A stretch of DNA of 64,000 nt from Betaproteobacteria bacterium (GTDB taxonomy: Bacteria > Pseudomonadota > Gammaproteobacteria > Burkholderiales > SG8-39): the NCBI GenBank assembly GCA_016713125.1, contig JADJPT010000005.1, forward strand, positions 124,001 through 188,000, written 5' to 3'. Numbering within the stretch: position 1 is the first letter of the stretch; each line of letters begins with the position of its first letter. The position numbers and the translations under genes are program-made. This document shows positions 27,849-37,778 of the stretch, piece by piece. The notes below the pieces were generated by a model. That model had not been told where the DNA came from, ran no database searches, and saw only the letters and a program-made list of their open reading frames with translations.

Positions 27849-28360
27849 ATGTATCCGGGATTCGACATGCCTGCCGCCGATCCGAAAGGCACGCGCGAAC
27901 TGCGCTTCGAGATCGAGGAGTTCCACAACGACTACTGCCACATGCTCGACAGCGGAAAGATCGAGTCCTGGCCGGAGTATTTCACCGAGGACGCCGTCTA
28001 CCGCATCACGGCGCGCGAGAACGTCGACGACGGTCTGCCGGTCGGGCTGGTCTACGCCGAGGACGCGGCATGATCCGCGACCGCGCCTTCGCGGTCCAGC
28101 ACACGCAGATGTTCGCGCCGCGCTACATGCAGCACTTCGTGACCAACATCTGCGTCGTGGCGGCTGACAAGGGCGAAATCCGTGCGCGCGCCAACTACCT
28201 GCTGCTGCAGACGCTGGTCGACGGTCCGACCACCATCCACCAGGCGGGGCGCTACTACGACGTGTTCGTGCGCGGCGCGACCGGCAGGCTGCTGCTGAAG
28301 AACCGCCAGTGCGTGTACGACACGCTGCTCATCGCCAACGACCTGGTGTATCCGGTCTGA
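27849..28360 (+). CDS. Ring-hydroxylating dioxygenase, beta subunit (frameshifted)
   Basis: The first part reads LRFEIEEFHNDYCHMLDSGK, WPEYFTEDAVYRITARENVD and GLVYAEDAA. A base is missing near 28070, where GCGGCATG should read on as AMIRDRAFAVQHTQMFAPRY to LLIANDLVYPV. The corrected length of about 170 residues is normal for the NTF2-like beta subunits that support the alpha3beta3 hexamer. It starts two bases after the alpha stop. Confidence 0.88.
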
Positions 28361-28383
28361 TGGGCGCCGCCCGCCCGGACGGA

Positions 28384-28908
28384 TCAGTCGCTGCGCAGGA
28401 TGGTGCGCCCGTATTCGTTGTTGGCCTCGATCAGGCGTGCGAGCGTGGCCATGAACGAATCTCGTTCTGTCTGCGTCAGCGGGGCCAGCAGCCGGTCCTG
28501 CGCGCGCTGCATGCCGGCGAACATCTGCGCCGTCAGCTGGCGCCCGCGCACGGTCAGCGAGGCCAGGCGCGCGCGACGGTCGGCCGGGTTTTCCTTGCGG
28601 CGCACCAGCTTCCTCGCCTCCAGGCGCGACAGCACCTCGGCCACGTTGGTGCGGTCGACCCCCAGTTCCTCGGCCAGCGAGGTCTGGTCGAGCTCGCCGC
28701 GGATCGCCAGCGCCGACAGCAGGCCGTACTGCACCGGGGTCAGGCTCTCGGCACGGCACTCCTCCTGCCAGAGCGCGTAGTGGATCTGGTGCAGCCTGCG
28801 CACCAGGTAGCCCGGGCGCGACCACAGCGGCAGGCGCGGTTCGTCGGCATGCGCGGCGCCCGAGTTGCGGCTGGATTTGCTGGCGGCAGGACGGGCGGAG
28901 CGCGGCAT
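28384..28908 (-). CDS. MarR family transcriptional regulator
   Basis: 174 residues with an N-terminal Arg/Ser-rich extension of about 25. The winged helix spans LTPVQYGLLSALAIRGELDQ, TSLAEELGVDRTNVAEVLSR and the wing ENPADRRARLASLT. MarR proteins often respond to aromatic acids. It is convergent with the oxygenase operon, so it may control that operon from the far end or the amidase divergent from it. Confidence 0.9.
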   Translation of the reverse strand: MPRSARPAASKSSRNSGAAHADEPRLPLWSRPGYLVRRLHQIHYALWQEECRAESLTPVQYGLLSALAIRGELDQTSLAEELGVDRTNVAEVLSRLEARKLVRRKENPADRRARLASLTVRGRQLTAQMFAGMQRAQDRLLAPLTQTERDSFMATLARLIEANNEYGRTILRSD

Positions 28909-28991
28909 GGCGGTCGGACATCTCGTCAGGGGTGCGGCGGGCGCGCAGTGTACCGCGCGGCCCCCGGCAAGTCACGGCAGGGAGCGGGCGC

Positions 28992-30418
28992 ATGAGCGGC
29001 ACGGCCTTCCTGCCCGCGGGCGAACTCGCGGCGCGCATACGCCGCGGCGAGACCACTGCGGTCGTCGCGGTCGGCGAGGCGCTGGAGCGCATCGCGCGGC
29101 TGCAGGCGCCGCTGAACGCCTACGTCACGGTGTGCGGGGACGATGCGCTGGCCCGCGCTGCGGCGGTCGACGCGGCGATCGCGCGCGGCGAAGCCGTCGG
29201 GCCGCTGGCCGGCGTGCCGTACTCGGTCAAGGACATCATCAACACCAAGGGCGTGCGCACCGCCTGGGGCTCGAAGCTGATGGCCGACAACGTGCCGGAG
29301 GCCGACGGCGTGGCCGTGGCGCGCATGAACGCGGCCGGCGCGATCCTGCTGGGCAAGACCACCACGCCGGAATTCGCCTTCAAGCTGCTGACCGATTCGC
29401 CGCTCACCGGCATCACGCGCAACCCCTGGAATCCTGAACTCACGCCGGGCGGATCCAGCGGCGGTTCGCCGTGGCGGTGGCCGCCGGCATGGGGCCGCTG
29501 TCGCTGGCCACCGACGCCGGCGCCTCGACGCGCCTGCCGGCCGCCTGCTGCGGCATCGTCGGCCTGAAGCCGACGCTGGGCGTGGTGCCGCACAACCAGG
29601 TGCCGGACGGCTTCAACAATTTCATCCATCTGGGCGTGATGGCGCGCAACGTGGCCGACGCCGCGCTGATGCTCGACGTCATTGCCGGGCCGCACCAGGC
29701 CGACCCGCATTCTCTCGCGCTGCCCCTGCCGAACGCGGTGCAGGCGCTGGCGGCGCCCTTCGCGCTCAAGGGCGCGCGCATCGCCTGGCGTCCGGTGCTC
29801 GGCAACAGCCTGCTCGACGATGAAGTCCGCGCGCTGTGCGAAGCCGCGCTGGCGCGCCTGGGTGCCGAGGGCGCCGCTGTGGAGACGCTGGACGAGAAGG
29901 TCGAGTCCGCCTACCCGGCCTGGCTGGTGCTGCAGCAGTCGAACTGGGCCGCGCGCTATTTCGCCACCATCGACAAGGTGCAGGATCAGCTCGACCCGGG
30001 CTTCGCCGAGGGCATCCGCGCCGGCGGCGCAATCAGCGGCCAGCAGCTGCTGGCCGCGACCTACAAGCGCACGGCCCTGTTTCGCGCCGTGCAGGGCTGG
30101 TTCGCGAAGCACGAATGGCTGGCCACGCCGGTGATGGCGCGCACGGCGCTGTCGGCCACGCACGGCCCCGGCGAGCCGATCGAGATCGGCGGCCGGCCCG
30201 CGGGAGATCCGCGCGAAGCCTGGGCGCCGTACCTGAACCTGTTCAATCTGACCGGGCACCCGGCGATCAGCCTGCCGGTCGGCTTCACCCGCGCCGGCAT
30301 GCCGGTCGCGCTGCAACTGGTCGGCCGATGGAACGCGGACGCCGGCCTGCTGGCGCTGGCGGCGCGCCTCGAGGCCCTGCTCGGGCTGGGTGCGCCCGTG
30401 CCTCCGGCAGCGCGCTGA
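28992..30418 (+). CDS. Amidase signature family enzyme (frameshifted)
   Basis: The Ser-cisSer-Lys triad is visible: Lys in GVPYSVKDIINTKG, Ser in TPGGSSGGS, and Ser in TDAGASTRLPAA. A base is missing near 29467 so that GGSSGGS continues AVAVAAGMGPLSLATDAG. The corrected length is about 475 residues. The AS family hydrolyses amides, including aryl amides and carbamates. It lies between the MarR gene (divergent) and an SDR gene (convergent). Substrate unknown. Confidence 0.87.
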
Positions 30419-30425
30419 GGAACGG

Positions 30426-31182
30426 CTAGTGGAAGTACGCGCCCCCGTCGATGACCAGGGTCTGCCCGGTGATGAAGGCCGAATCCGGTCCGGCGAAGAA
30501 CACCGCCGCGCCGACCAGGTCGGCCGGGGTACATGTCGCGGCCGAGCACGCGGCCGGCCAGCGAAGGGCCGCGCGCCCCGGCGATCAGGTCGGCGTTGGC
30601 CTCCACGCCTTCGGAGAGCGTGAAGCCGGGCGCGATGCCGTTCACCAGGATGTTGTACTCGCCAAGTTCGCGCGCCAGCGAGCGCGTCATGGCCAGCACC
30701 GCGCCCTTGCTGGCGACGTAATGCAGGTAGAGCGGGTTGCCTTTGAAGGCCACCCCGGAGGAGATGTTGATCACCCGGGCCGCGGCGGAGCGCTTGAGCT
30801 GCGGCAGCAGCGTCTTGCAGCACAGGAACGGGCCCATGGTGTTGACCTCCATGACGCGGCGCCATTCTTCGCTGGTGATTTCCTCGAAGCGCTTGGGCTT
30901 GAGCGAGGAGAAGATAGCCGCGTTGTTCACCAGGATGTCGACGCCGCCGAATTCGGCCTGCACGAATTGCGCGAGACGGGTACAGTCGGCCTCTTTTGCG
31001 ACATCGCATTCGATCCCGCGCACGCTGCGGCCGCCGGCGGAGACCTCGGCAGCGGCCTGCGCGGCGTTGCGCAGGTCGGCGATCACGACATTGGCGCCTT
31101 CGGCGGCCAGGGCCGCGGCGATGGATTTGCCGATCCCGGTGCCGGCTCCGGTGACGATGGCGGTGCGTTGGGCGAGTTTCAT
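30426..31182 (-). CDS. SDR family oxidoreductase (frameshift near the 3' end)
   Basis: A classical SDR starting MKLAQRTAIVTGAGTGIGKS, with NNAAIFSS, a catalytic Ser in INISSGVAFKG and YVASKGAV. At the GGGG run 30526-30529 one base must be removed so that GRDMYP continues ADLVGAAVFFAGPDSAFITG and ends TLVIDGGAYFH at 30426. The corrected length is about 251 residues. Substrate unknown; it could oxidise a diol from the neighbouring oxygenase, which is speculation. Confidence 0.87.
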
Positions 31183-31305
31183 GGGGTCCTGTATGCAAAT
31201 AGCGAATGGGGCATTGATATGGGCACGATCGTTGCTAAAAGACTGGATCGTATCGCCCGCAGGCACGCGTGCCGCGCAGTTGCGGCGCGCGGACCGGAGC
31301 CCAGT

Positions 31306-31416
31306 ATGAACGCAGTGCCCGTCGTCGATCCAGTCCCGTTTCTCTCCGTCGATTTTCGCGACGGCAAGGAAGCGCAAGCACGACATCACCCGAACCGACA
31401 AGGCCGCCTGACATGA
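31306..31416 (+). CDS. Possible 36-residue leader ORF overlapping dctQ
   Basis: An ATG preceded by GGAG six bases upstream opens a 36-codon frame (MNAVPVVDPVPFLSVDFRDG...) whose stop overlaps the dctQ ATG as ATGA. This arrangement would couple dctQ translation to it. The PVVDPVPFL stretch faintly resembles the N-terminus of 2-oxoglutarate oxygenases, so it could also be a gene remnant. No homologue is known to me. Confidence 0.35.
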   Translation: MNAVPVVDPVPFLSVDFRDGKEAQARHHPNRQGRLT

Positions 31417-31934
31417 ATGGACTTTTGAAACTCGCCGACCTGATCGACGCCATGAGCACCTTTCTGGGCAGAACCCTGTCCTGGGCGATGCTGCCGGTGG
31501 TGGCGGTTTCCTTTTCGGTGGTTTCGTTCCGCTACGTCTTCGGCATCGGCTACCCCTGGCTGCAGGAGGTCTACCTGTGGCTGCACGGTGCGGCGGTGCT
31601 GCTGGTCGCCGGCTGGGTGTTCAAGGAGGGTGGCCATGTGCGGGTCGACCTGCTGTACAAGCGCTGGTCGGCAAAGGCCAAGGCCTGGGCCGACATCGTC
31701 GGCCTGCTCGCCTTCCTCTACCCGATGATGGGCTTCCTGTTCTGGTGGAGCCTGCCCGGGGTGCAGCGATCCTGGCGGCTGCTCGAGCGCTCGCAGACCC
31801 AGGACGGCCTGCAGTTCGTCTACATCATGAAGACCGTGATCCCGGTGTTCTGCGTGCTGATGATGATCCAGGGCCTGTCCATGCTGATCCGTTCGATTGC
31901 GACCGTTGCGCGCGGGGAGAAGGCGAATGGATAG
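31413..31934 (+). CDS. TRAP transporter small permease, DctQ type
   Basis: 173 residues with four hydrophobic helices. The family signatures SFRYVFGIGYPWLQEVYLWL and VFKEGGHVRVDLLYKRWS are present. It pairs with the large DctM permease, whose ATG overlaps its end by eight bases. TRAP systems import organic anions with sodium. The gene begins an operon of three transport genes ending in a terminator. Confidence 0.93.
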   Translation: MNGLLKLADLIDAMSTFLGRTLSWAMLPVVAVSFSVVSFRYVFGIGYPWLQEVYLWLHGAAVLLVAGWVFKEGGHVRVDLLYKRWSAKAKAWADIVGLLAFLYPMMGFLFWWSLPGVQRSWRLLERSQTQDGLQFVYIMKTVIPVFCVLMMIQGLSMLIRSIATVARGEKANG

Positions 31935-33312
31935 CGCGGTGATCGGCGAAATCCTCGCCGTATGCATGTTCTTCGGTCTGCTGGCGTTCATGATGCTGGG
32001 CTTCCCGGTGGCCTTCACGCTGGGCGGGGTCTCGCTGGCCTTTGCCGGGCTGGGCATCCTGTTGGGCGCCTTCGACACCCCGCTGCTGGCCGGCGCCTTC
32101 GGCCGCACCTATGACGCCATCGTCAACGACGTGCTGATTTCCATCCCGCTGTTCGTCTTCATGGGCGTGGTGCTGGAACGCTCGAAGATCGCCGAGGACC
32201 TGCTCACCACCATGGGCCAGGCCTTCGGCAAGCTGCCCGGCGGCCTGGGCTTCGCGGTGGTCATCGTCGGCGCCCTGCTGGCCGCTTCCACCGGCATCGT
32301 CGGCGCCACGGTGGTGACCATGGGACTGATCTCCTATCCGGCCATGATGCGCGCCAAGTACGACCAGCGCCTCGCGGCCGGCATCATCACCTCTTCGGGA
32401 ACCCTGGCGCAGCTGATCCCGCCCTCGACGGTGCTGATCCTGGTCGGCACCTTCATGCAGAACGCCAACGTGCAGGTTCAGGCGGCCAAGGGCAACTTCG
32501 CCGCCACGCCGGTTACCGTGATCGAGATCTTCGTGGCGGCCCTGATTCCCGGCCTGCTGCTGGCCAGCCTTTACCTGTTGTGGGTGGTGTACATCGCATG
32601 GCGCCATCCGGAGCGCGTGCCGCCGGTAGCCATATCCGACGAGGAGCGCCGCACCTTCGGCATGCGCGTGCTGAAGGTGATGGTTCCGCCGCTGCTGCTG
32701 ATCGTCGCCGTGCTGGGTTCGATCCTGACCGGGGTGGCCACGGCCACCGAGTCGGCCACGGTGGGCGCGACCGGGGCGGTGATCCTTGCGCTTTTCCGCC
32801 GCCAGGTGAGCATCGAGATGCTCCGCCATGCCTGCCGGGCCACCATGACCATGAGCAGCATGATCTTCCTGATCCGGATCGGCGCGGCGATCTTCTCGCT
32901 GGTGTTTCGCGGGCTGGGCGGCGAGAAGCTGGCCGAGGACGTGTTCTCTCAGATGCCGGGCGGTGCGGTCGGCGCGACCATCGTGGTGCTGCTGCTGATG
33001 TTCGTGCTCGGCTTCTTCATTGACACCTTCGAGATCATCTTCATCATCGTGCCGATCTTCGCCCCGGTGCTGCTCAAGCTGGGCGTGGATCCGCTGTGGC
33101 TGTCGGTGATGATGGGCATGGTGCTGCAGACCAGCTACCTCACGCCACCGTTCGGTTACGCCATCTTCTACCTGCAGGGCACGGTGCGCGACCTGCCGGT
33201 CCAGCAGATCTACCGCGGGGTGGTGCCGTACATCGCCCTGCAGGTGTGCTTCGCAGCAATGATGTGGTTCTTCCCGCAGATCGCGACATGGCTGCCGAAG
33301 GCCGTGTTGTAA
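31927..33312 (+). CDS. TRAP transporter large permease, DctM type
   Basis: 461 residues, about 12 helices and two hairpins. Recognisable blocks are MLGFPVAFTLGGVSLAFA, SIPLFVFMGVVLERS, GTLAQLIPPSTVLILVG and QTSYLTPPFGYAIFYL. The extended loop around residues 180-215 (MQNANVQVQAAKGNFAATPV) is typical of the mannitol/chloroaromatic subfamily. It forms the transport core with DctQ. Confidence 0.94.
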   Translation: MDSAVIGEILAVCMFFGLLAFMMLGFPVAFTLGGVSLAFAGLGILLGAFDTPLLAGAFGRTYDAIVNDVLISIPLFVFMGVVLERSKIAEDLLTTMGQAFGKLPGGLGFAVVIVGALLAASTGIVGATVVTMGLISYPAMMRAKYDQRLAAGIITSSGTLAQLIPPSTVLILVGTFMQNANVQVQAAKGNFAATPVTVIEIFVAALIPGLLLASLYLLWVVYIAWRHPERVPPVAISDEERRTFGMRVLKVMVPPLLLIVAVLGSILTGVATATESATVGATGAVILALFRRQVSIEMLRHACRATMTMSSMIFLIRIGAAIFSLVFRGLGGEKLAEDVFSQMPGGAVGATIVVLLLMFVLGFFIDTFEIIFIIVPIFAPVLLKLGVDPLWLSVMMGMVLQTSYLTPPFGYAIFYLQGTVRDLPVQQIYRGVVPYIALQVCFAAMMWFFPQIATWLPKAVL

Positions 33313-33363
33313 TCCTGATGCATCAGTCGTTCAATAACCAACTGTTCCAACTGGAGGCTAGTC

Positions 33364-34452
33364 ATGGATAGACGCAAAGCTCTTAAGATCGCCGGCGGAG
33401 GGGGCCTTGCGGCCATCCTGGCGTCTGGCACGGCCCCTGCGTATTCGCAGGGCAAGAAGGAATGGCGACTGCAACAGACCTGGGCCAAGACGGCCCCCGG
33501 TCTGGGCACCGGCGGCAACGTGTTCGCCGAGTTCGTCAACAAGGCGACCAACGGAGCCATCAACATCCGCGTCTACAGCGGCGGCGAGATCGTGCCCCCG
33601 TTCCAGACCATGGACGCCGTCTCCAACGGCACCATCCAGATGGGCTTCGGCTACGTGACGTACTGGGCCGGCCAGATTCCGGCCATGAACTACCTGGGCA
33701 CGCTGCCGTTCGGCCTGACGGTCCAGGAGCACAACGCCTGGTTCATGTACGGCGGCGGCCAGCAGCTGGCCGAGAAGCTGTATGCCAAGCTCGGCGTGCA
33801 GTTCATGCTCGGCGGCAACACGATCACCCAGCCCGCCGGCTGGTACAACAAGGAAATCAAGACGCTCGCCGACTACAAGGGCCTGAAGATGCGCATCGGC
33901 GGCCTCGGCGCGAAAGTCGTCCAGGCGCTGGGCGGTACGCCGGTTTCCATGCCGCTGGGCGAAGTGCCCCAGGCCATGCAGTCCGGCGCCATCGACGCCA
34001 TCGAGTTCGTCGGCCCGCTGAACGACCTCGGCGCCGGCCTGCACAAGGTCGCCAAGTACTACTACTGGCCGGGTTGGCTGGAGCCGTCGGGTCCGTACGA
34101 CTTCTTCATCAATGAGAAGGCCTGGGGCACGCTGAGTCCCTCCGAGAAGGAGATCTTCCGTGCCGGTGCCGCGCTTGCGCTGCAGGCGACGATCTCCGAA
34201 TTCATCGCCAAGAACGCGGCGGCCTACAATCAGATGGTCGGCGAGCTCAAGGTCCAGGTCCGCCAGATCCCCGACGAGGCCGTGCGCGGCATCGCCGACG
34301 TGGCCTGGAAGGTCATCGAGGCCGAGGCCAAGGATGCCGACTCGAAGGCCGTTCTGGCATCGGTGATGAAGTTCCGCCGCGAGATCCTGCCGTACATGCG
34401 CGTGTCGGAGTTCGACTTCATGCGGGTGCGCAATCTCGTCAAGTTCGGCTGA
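33364..34452 (+). CDS. TRAP transporter solute-binding protein, DctP type
   Basis: 362 residues. The twin-arginine-like signal MDRRKALKIAGGGGLAAILA ends near AYSQG. The mature protein contains the DctP blocks GGEIVPPFQTMDAVSNG, GLKMRIGGLGAKVVQALGG and MQSGAIDAIEFVGPLND, including the ligand arginine in MRIGG. It is of the sub-type that binds 2-keto acids or other monocarboxylates. The gene follows DctM by about 50 bp and is closed by a strong terminator. Confidence 0.94.
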   Translation: MDRRKALKIAGGGGLAAILASGTAPAYSQGKKEWRLQQTWAKTAPGLGTGGNVFAEFVNKATNGAINIRVYSGGEIVPPFQTMDAVSNGTIQMGFGYVTYWAGQIPAMNYLGTLPFGLTVQEHNAWFMYGGGQQLAEKLYAKLGVQFMLGGNTITQPAGWYNKEIKTLADYKGLKMRIGGLGAKVVQALGGTPVSMPLGEVPQAMQSGAIDAIEFVGPLNDLGAGLHKVAKYYYWPGWLEPSGPYDFFINEKAWGTLSPSEKEIFRAGAALALQATISEFIAKNAAAYNQMVGELKVQVRQIPDEAVRGIADVAWKVIEAEAKDADSKAVLASVMKFRREILPYMRVSEFDFMRVRNLVKFG

Positions 34453-34469
34453 ACATCGCCGTCCAATGG

Positions 34470-34504
34470 ACGCCGGCCGCAGCCCTGCTGCGGCCGGCGT
34501 TTTT
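34470..34504 (+). terminator. Rho-independent terminator after the TRAP operon
   Basis: A perfect 13-bp stem, ACGCCGGCCGCAG / CTGCGGCCGGCGT, with a five-base loop and a T run at 34500-34504. It is the clearest intrinsic terminator in the window. Confidence 0.9.
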
Positions 34505-34538
34505 CCCTCTGTCGTATGAAGCCGAGGACTCTTGCATC

Positions 34539-35363
34539 ATGCCCAAGCCCCTGTACGAAGCCAAGCAAGGCTCGCCGCTTGCCGTCGACGAGGCCGTCTA
34601 TGGCCCGATCGCCGGCGAAACCGCCGGCCGCAAACTGAGCACCGAGTTCGTGGTGCCGATCCGCTCGGGCCGCGCCTGGACCGTGCGCGCCGGGCAGGTA
34701 TGCCGGCTGGTGCTGGTCGAAGGGCCGCAGGTGGTCGACCTCAACCTGTGGAACCGCGACAACCCGCGCGAGAAGTTCTGGGCGTCGCGCACCAAGCAGC
34801 TGCACGGCGCGCACATGCGCGTCGGCGATCGTTTCTGGTCGGTGCTGCCGTTCCAGCGACCGATGGCCACGGTGACCGCCGATACGGTCAATTACGGATT
34901 CGACGAGGACGGCGCCGGTTGCCACGATCTGCTCGGCACGCGCTGCGACCCCCACATCCACAAGCTGCTGACGGGCGAGGAGCTCGACGTCTGCTGCCAT
35001 TCCAACCTGGTGCGCGCGGTCGCGCCCTACCATCTGGGCGAGTACGACGTGCACGATGTGCTGAACGTGTTCCAGGTGACCGGTCTGACCAAGGAGCGCA
35101 ACCAGTACTTCGTGAAGCCCTGCCCGGGCAAGAAGGGCGATTATTTCGAATTCTTCGCCGAGATCGACCTGCTGTGCGCGATCTCGACCTGCCCGCATGG
35201 CGACATGTCGGTGCCGATCTGGGGGCCGAACGCCACCGATCCGCTGAAGGTGTGCAGGCCGCTCGGCGTCGAGGTGTACGACCTGGATCCGGCGTTGCTG
35301 AAGAAGTGGAAGAGCCCGCCGGTATCCGACTATGCGGGCATGCACGGGCTGCGCTTCGCGTGA
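34539..35363 (+). CDS. DUF1989 / urea-carboxylase-associated family protein
   Basis: 274 residues. The domain blocks are AGQVCRLVLVEGPQVVDLNL, LLGTRCDPHIHKLLTG, CCHSNLVRAVAPYHLGEYDV and FFAEIDLLCAISTCPHGDMS, with conserved Cys and His residues that look like a metal site. The family is linked to urea amidolyase and guanidine or riboswitch-controlled operons, and its catalytic role is not settled. Here it stands directly before a molybdenum hydroxylase operon (33 bp gap to the start of that gene), which suggests a shared N-containing substrate. Confidence 0.85.
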   Translation: MPKPLYEAKQGSPLAVDEAVYGPIAGETAGRKLSTEFVVPIRSGRAWTVRAGQVCRLVLVEGPQVVDLNLWNRDNPREKFWASRTKQLHGAHMRVGDRFWSVLPFQRPMATVTADTVNYGFDEDGAGCHDLLGTRCDPHIHKLLTGEELDVCCHSNLVRAVAPYHLGEYDVHDVLNVFQVTGLTKERNQYFVKPCPGKKGDYFEFFAEIDLLCAISTCPHGDMSVPIWGPNATDPLKVCRPLGVEVYDLDPALLKKWKSPPVSDYAGMHGLRFA

Positions 35364-35396
35364 GCAGGGAAAGCGCACCCCGGACTGGAGGAAGTG

Positions 35397-37778
35397 ATGA
35401 GTGAAGAGCATGGCAAGCCCGGCCAGGGCATCGGCGCGCGCGTCCCGCGCAAGGAGGATTCGCGCCACCTGCACAGCCTGGGGCAGTACGTTTCCGACAC
35501 CGTGATCGCCGGACAGCGCGAGGTCGCGTTCCTGCGCAGCCCGATCGCGCACGGCCGCATCCGCGGCATACGCAAGCCGCCGGGCTCCGAGGGCCGGGTG
35601 TTCGTGCGCGAGGACCTGGTCGAGGCGAAGGACATCGTCGCCACCTCCTCGCTGCCCAGCTACAAGCTGTCCGGCCAGCCGCCGCTGGCGCACGGCAAGG
35701 TGCGCTTCGTCGGTGAGCCGGTGGTGATGTGCGTCGGGCGCACGCGCGCCGAGGCCGAAGACCTCGCCGAGCAGGTGCAGCTCGACATCGAGGAGCTGCC
35801 CGCCCTGGTCGACTCGGAGAAGGCCATCGCCGAGAAGAACGTGCGCGTGCACGAGGACTGGGAGGACAACCTGTTCCTCACGCTGACCGCCGACAACCGC
35901 TTCGACGAACTGTCGAAGAAGGCCACGGTGGTGGTCAGCCGGCAGGTCGAGCTGTCGCGCCAGGCCATGGTGCCCATGGAGGGCAAGGCGGTGGTCGCCT
36001 ACTGGGACGAGCGCACCGACCAGCTGGTCATGTACTACTCCACGCAGACCCCGCACGTCGTGCGCACCGGCATCGCGCAGTTCCTCGGCATCGACGAGGG
36101 GCAGGTGCGCATCATCTCGCCCGACGTGGGCGGCGGCTTCGGCTACAAGGTCATCGTGCACCCCGAGGAACTCGCGGTGGCCTGGCTGGCGCTCAAGTAC
36201 CGCAAGGCGTTCCGCTGGATCGAGGACCGCCGCGAGCACCTGATCTCGGGCGCCAACGCGCGCCAGCACCGCTATGACATGACCGCCTACGCGGACGACA
36301 AGGGGCGCCTGCTGGCGCTGGACGCGCGCATCGTCATCGACGGCGGCGCCTACTCGAACTGGCCGTTCACCATCGGCCTGGAGCCGGGGCAGGCCACCGG
36401 CAACCTGCCGGGTCCCTATGATTTCCAGGGCTACCGCTGCGTGACGCAATGCGTGGCCACCAACAAGCCCGGCTTCATGCCCTACCGCGGCGTGGCGCGC
36501 ACCGGCGTGTGCTTCGCGATGGAGCAGATGATGGACGCCATCGCCCGCGCCGTGGACCGCGATCCGTACGAGGTGCGCATGGACAACCTGGTGCGCCCCG
36601 AGCAGATGCCCTACGACAACGTGGTGAAGAAGCACTACGACAGCGGCAACTATCCGGAGAGCCTGCGCCGCGCGCGCGAGAAGCTCGACGCCGACAAGTG
36701 GATCGCGCGGCAGAAGCAGGGCGAGCCCGACGGCCGCAAGATCGGCATCGGCTACGCCTCCTACTGCGAGCAGTCGGCGCACGGCACCAGCGTGTTCGCC
36801 ACCTGGGGCCTGCCCCTGGTGCCCGGCTACGACCAGTCGGCGGTCAAGCTGACGCCGGACGGCGGGCTGGAAGTTCGCGTCGGCATCCATTCGCACGGCC
36901 AGGGCATGGAGACCACGCTGGCGCAGGTAGCCAACGAGATCCTCGGCATCGAGGTGCAGAAGATCAAGGTCACGCACGGCGACACCGGCACCACGCCGTA
37001 CTCGACCGGCACCTACGCCTCGCGCTCCATCGTCATGGCCGGCGGGGCGACCATCAACGCCTGCCGCGAGCTGATCCCGCGCGTGGTCAAGATCGGCGCG
37101 CACCTGCTGGGCTGCAAGGAATCCGAGGCGAAGTTCGAGAAGGGCCGCGGCGTGGTCGGCCCGGACGGCAAGCTGATGGACCTGAAGGAGATCTGCACCG
37201 TCTGGTACCTGCGCCCGGACCGCGCGCCGCTGGACGTGGACCGGCGCGGCCTGGAGGTCAGCGTGTCCTACAAGCCGCAACGCGACACCGGGGCGTTCAG
37301 CTACGCCTCGCACGCGGTGGCCGTGGCCGTCGACACCGAAACCGGTCAGGTCGAGATCCTCGACTACGTGATCGTCGAGGACTGCGGCACGCTGGTGAAT
37401 CCGATGGTGGTCGAAGGCCAGACCATCGGCGGCGTGGCGCAGGGCATCGGGACGGCCATGTACGAGGAGATCCAGTACGACGAGAACGGCCAGCCCAACG
37501 CCTCGACCTTCGCCGACTACCTGCTGCCCGGTCCCACGGAAGTGCCGCACCTGCGCATCTTCCACATGGAGACGCCTTCGCCGTACACCGAGTTCGGCAT
37601 CAAGGGCATGGGCGAGGGCGGCGCGATCGCGCCGCCGGCGGTGATCTTCAACGCGGTGAACGACGCGCTGCGCATGTACGGCGTCGAGGTCAGCAAGACC
37701 CCGCTCACGCCGCATCGCCTGCTCGAGGCCATCGAGCGCGCCAAGCAGATCACCCAACCGAAGCGGGAAGCAGCATGA
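35397..37778 (+). CDS. Molybdenum hydroxylase large subunit (CoxL/XDH family)
   Basis: 793 residues. Moco-contacting blocks are DVGGGFGYKVIVHPEE, MPYRGVARTGVCFAME and the catalytic Glu in KGMGEGGAIAPPAV. The CO-dehydrogenase loop VAYRCSFR is not present, so it is not a CO dehydrogenase; it belongs to the broad CoxL form II group. It would hydroxylate a carbon next to a ring nitrogen or oxidise an aldehyde. ATG 35397 is preferred over GTG 35394 because of the GGAGG spacing. Its stop overlaps the next gene's ATG by four bases (ATGA). Confidence 0.92.
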   Translation: MSEEHGKPGQGIGARVPRKEDSRHLHSLGQYVSDTVIAGQREVAFLRSPIAHGRIRGIRKPPGSEGRVFVREDLVEAKDIVATSSLPSYKLSGQPPLAHGKVRFVGEPVVMCVGRTRAEAEDLAEQVQLDIEELPALVDSEKAIAEKNVRVHEDWEDNLFLTLTADNRFDELSKKATVVVSRQVELSRQAMVPMEGKAVVAYWDERTDQLVMYYSTQTPHVVRTGIAQFLGIDEGQVRIISPDVGGGFGYKVIVHPEELAVAWLALKYRKAFRWIEDRREHLISGANARQHRYDMTAYADDKGRLLALDARIVIDGGAYSNWPFTIGLEPGQATGNLPGPYDFQGYRCVTQCVATNKPGFMPYRGVARTGVCFAMEQMMDAIARAVDRDPYEVRMDNLVRPEQMPYDNVVKKHYDSGNYPESLRRAREKLDADKWIARQKQGEPDGRKIGIGYASYCEQSAHGTSVFATWGLPLVPGYDQSAVKLTPDGGLEVRVGIHSHGQGMETTLAQVANEILGIEVQKIKVTHGDTGTTPYSTGTYASRSIVMAGGATINACRELIPRVVKIGAHLLGCKESEAKFEKGRGVVGPDGKLMDLKEICTVWYLRPDRAPLDVDRRGLEVSVSYKPQRDTGAFSYASHAVAVAVDTETGQVEILDYVIVEDCGTLVNPMVVEGQTIGGVAQGIGTAMYEEIQYDENGQPNASTFADYLLPGPTEVPHLRIFHMETPSPYTEFGIKGMGEGGAIAPPAVIFNAVNDALRMYGVEVSKTPLTPHRLLEAIERAKQITQPKREAA

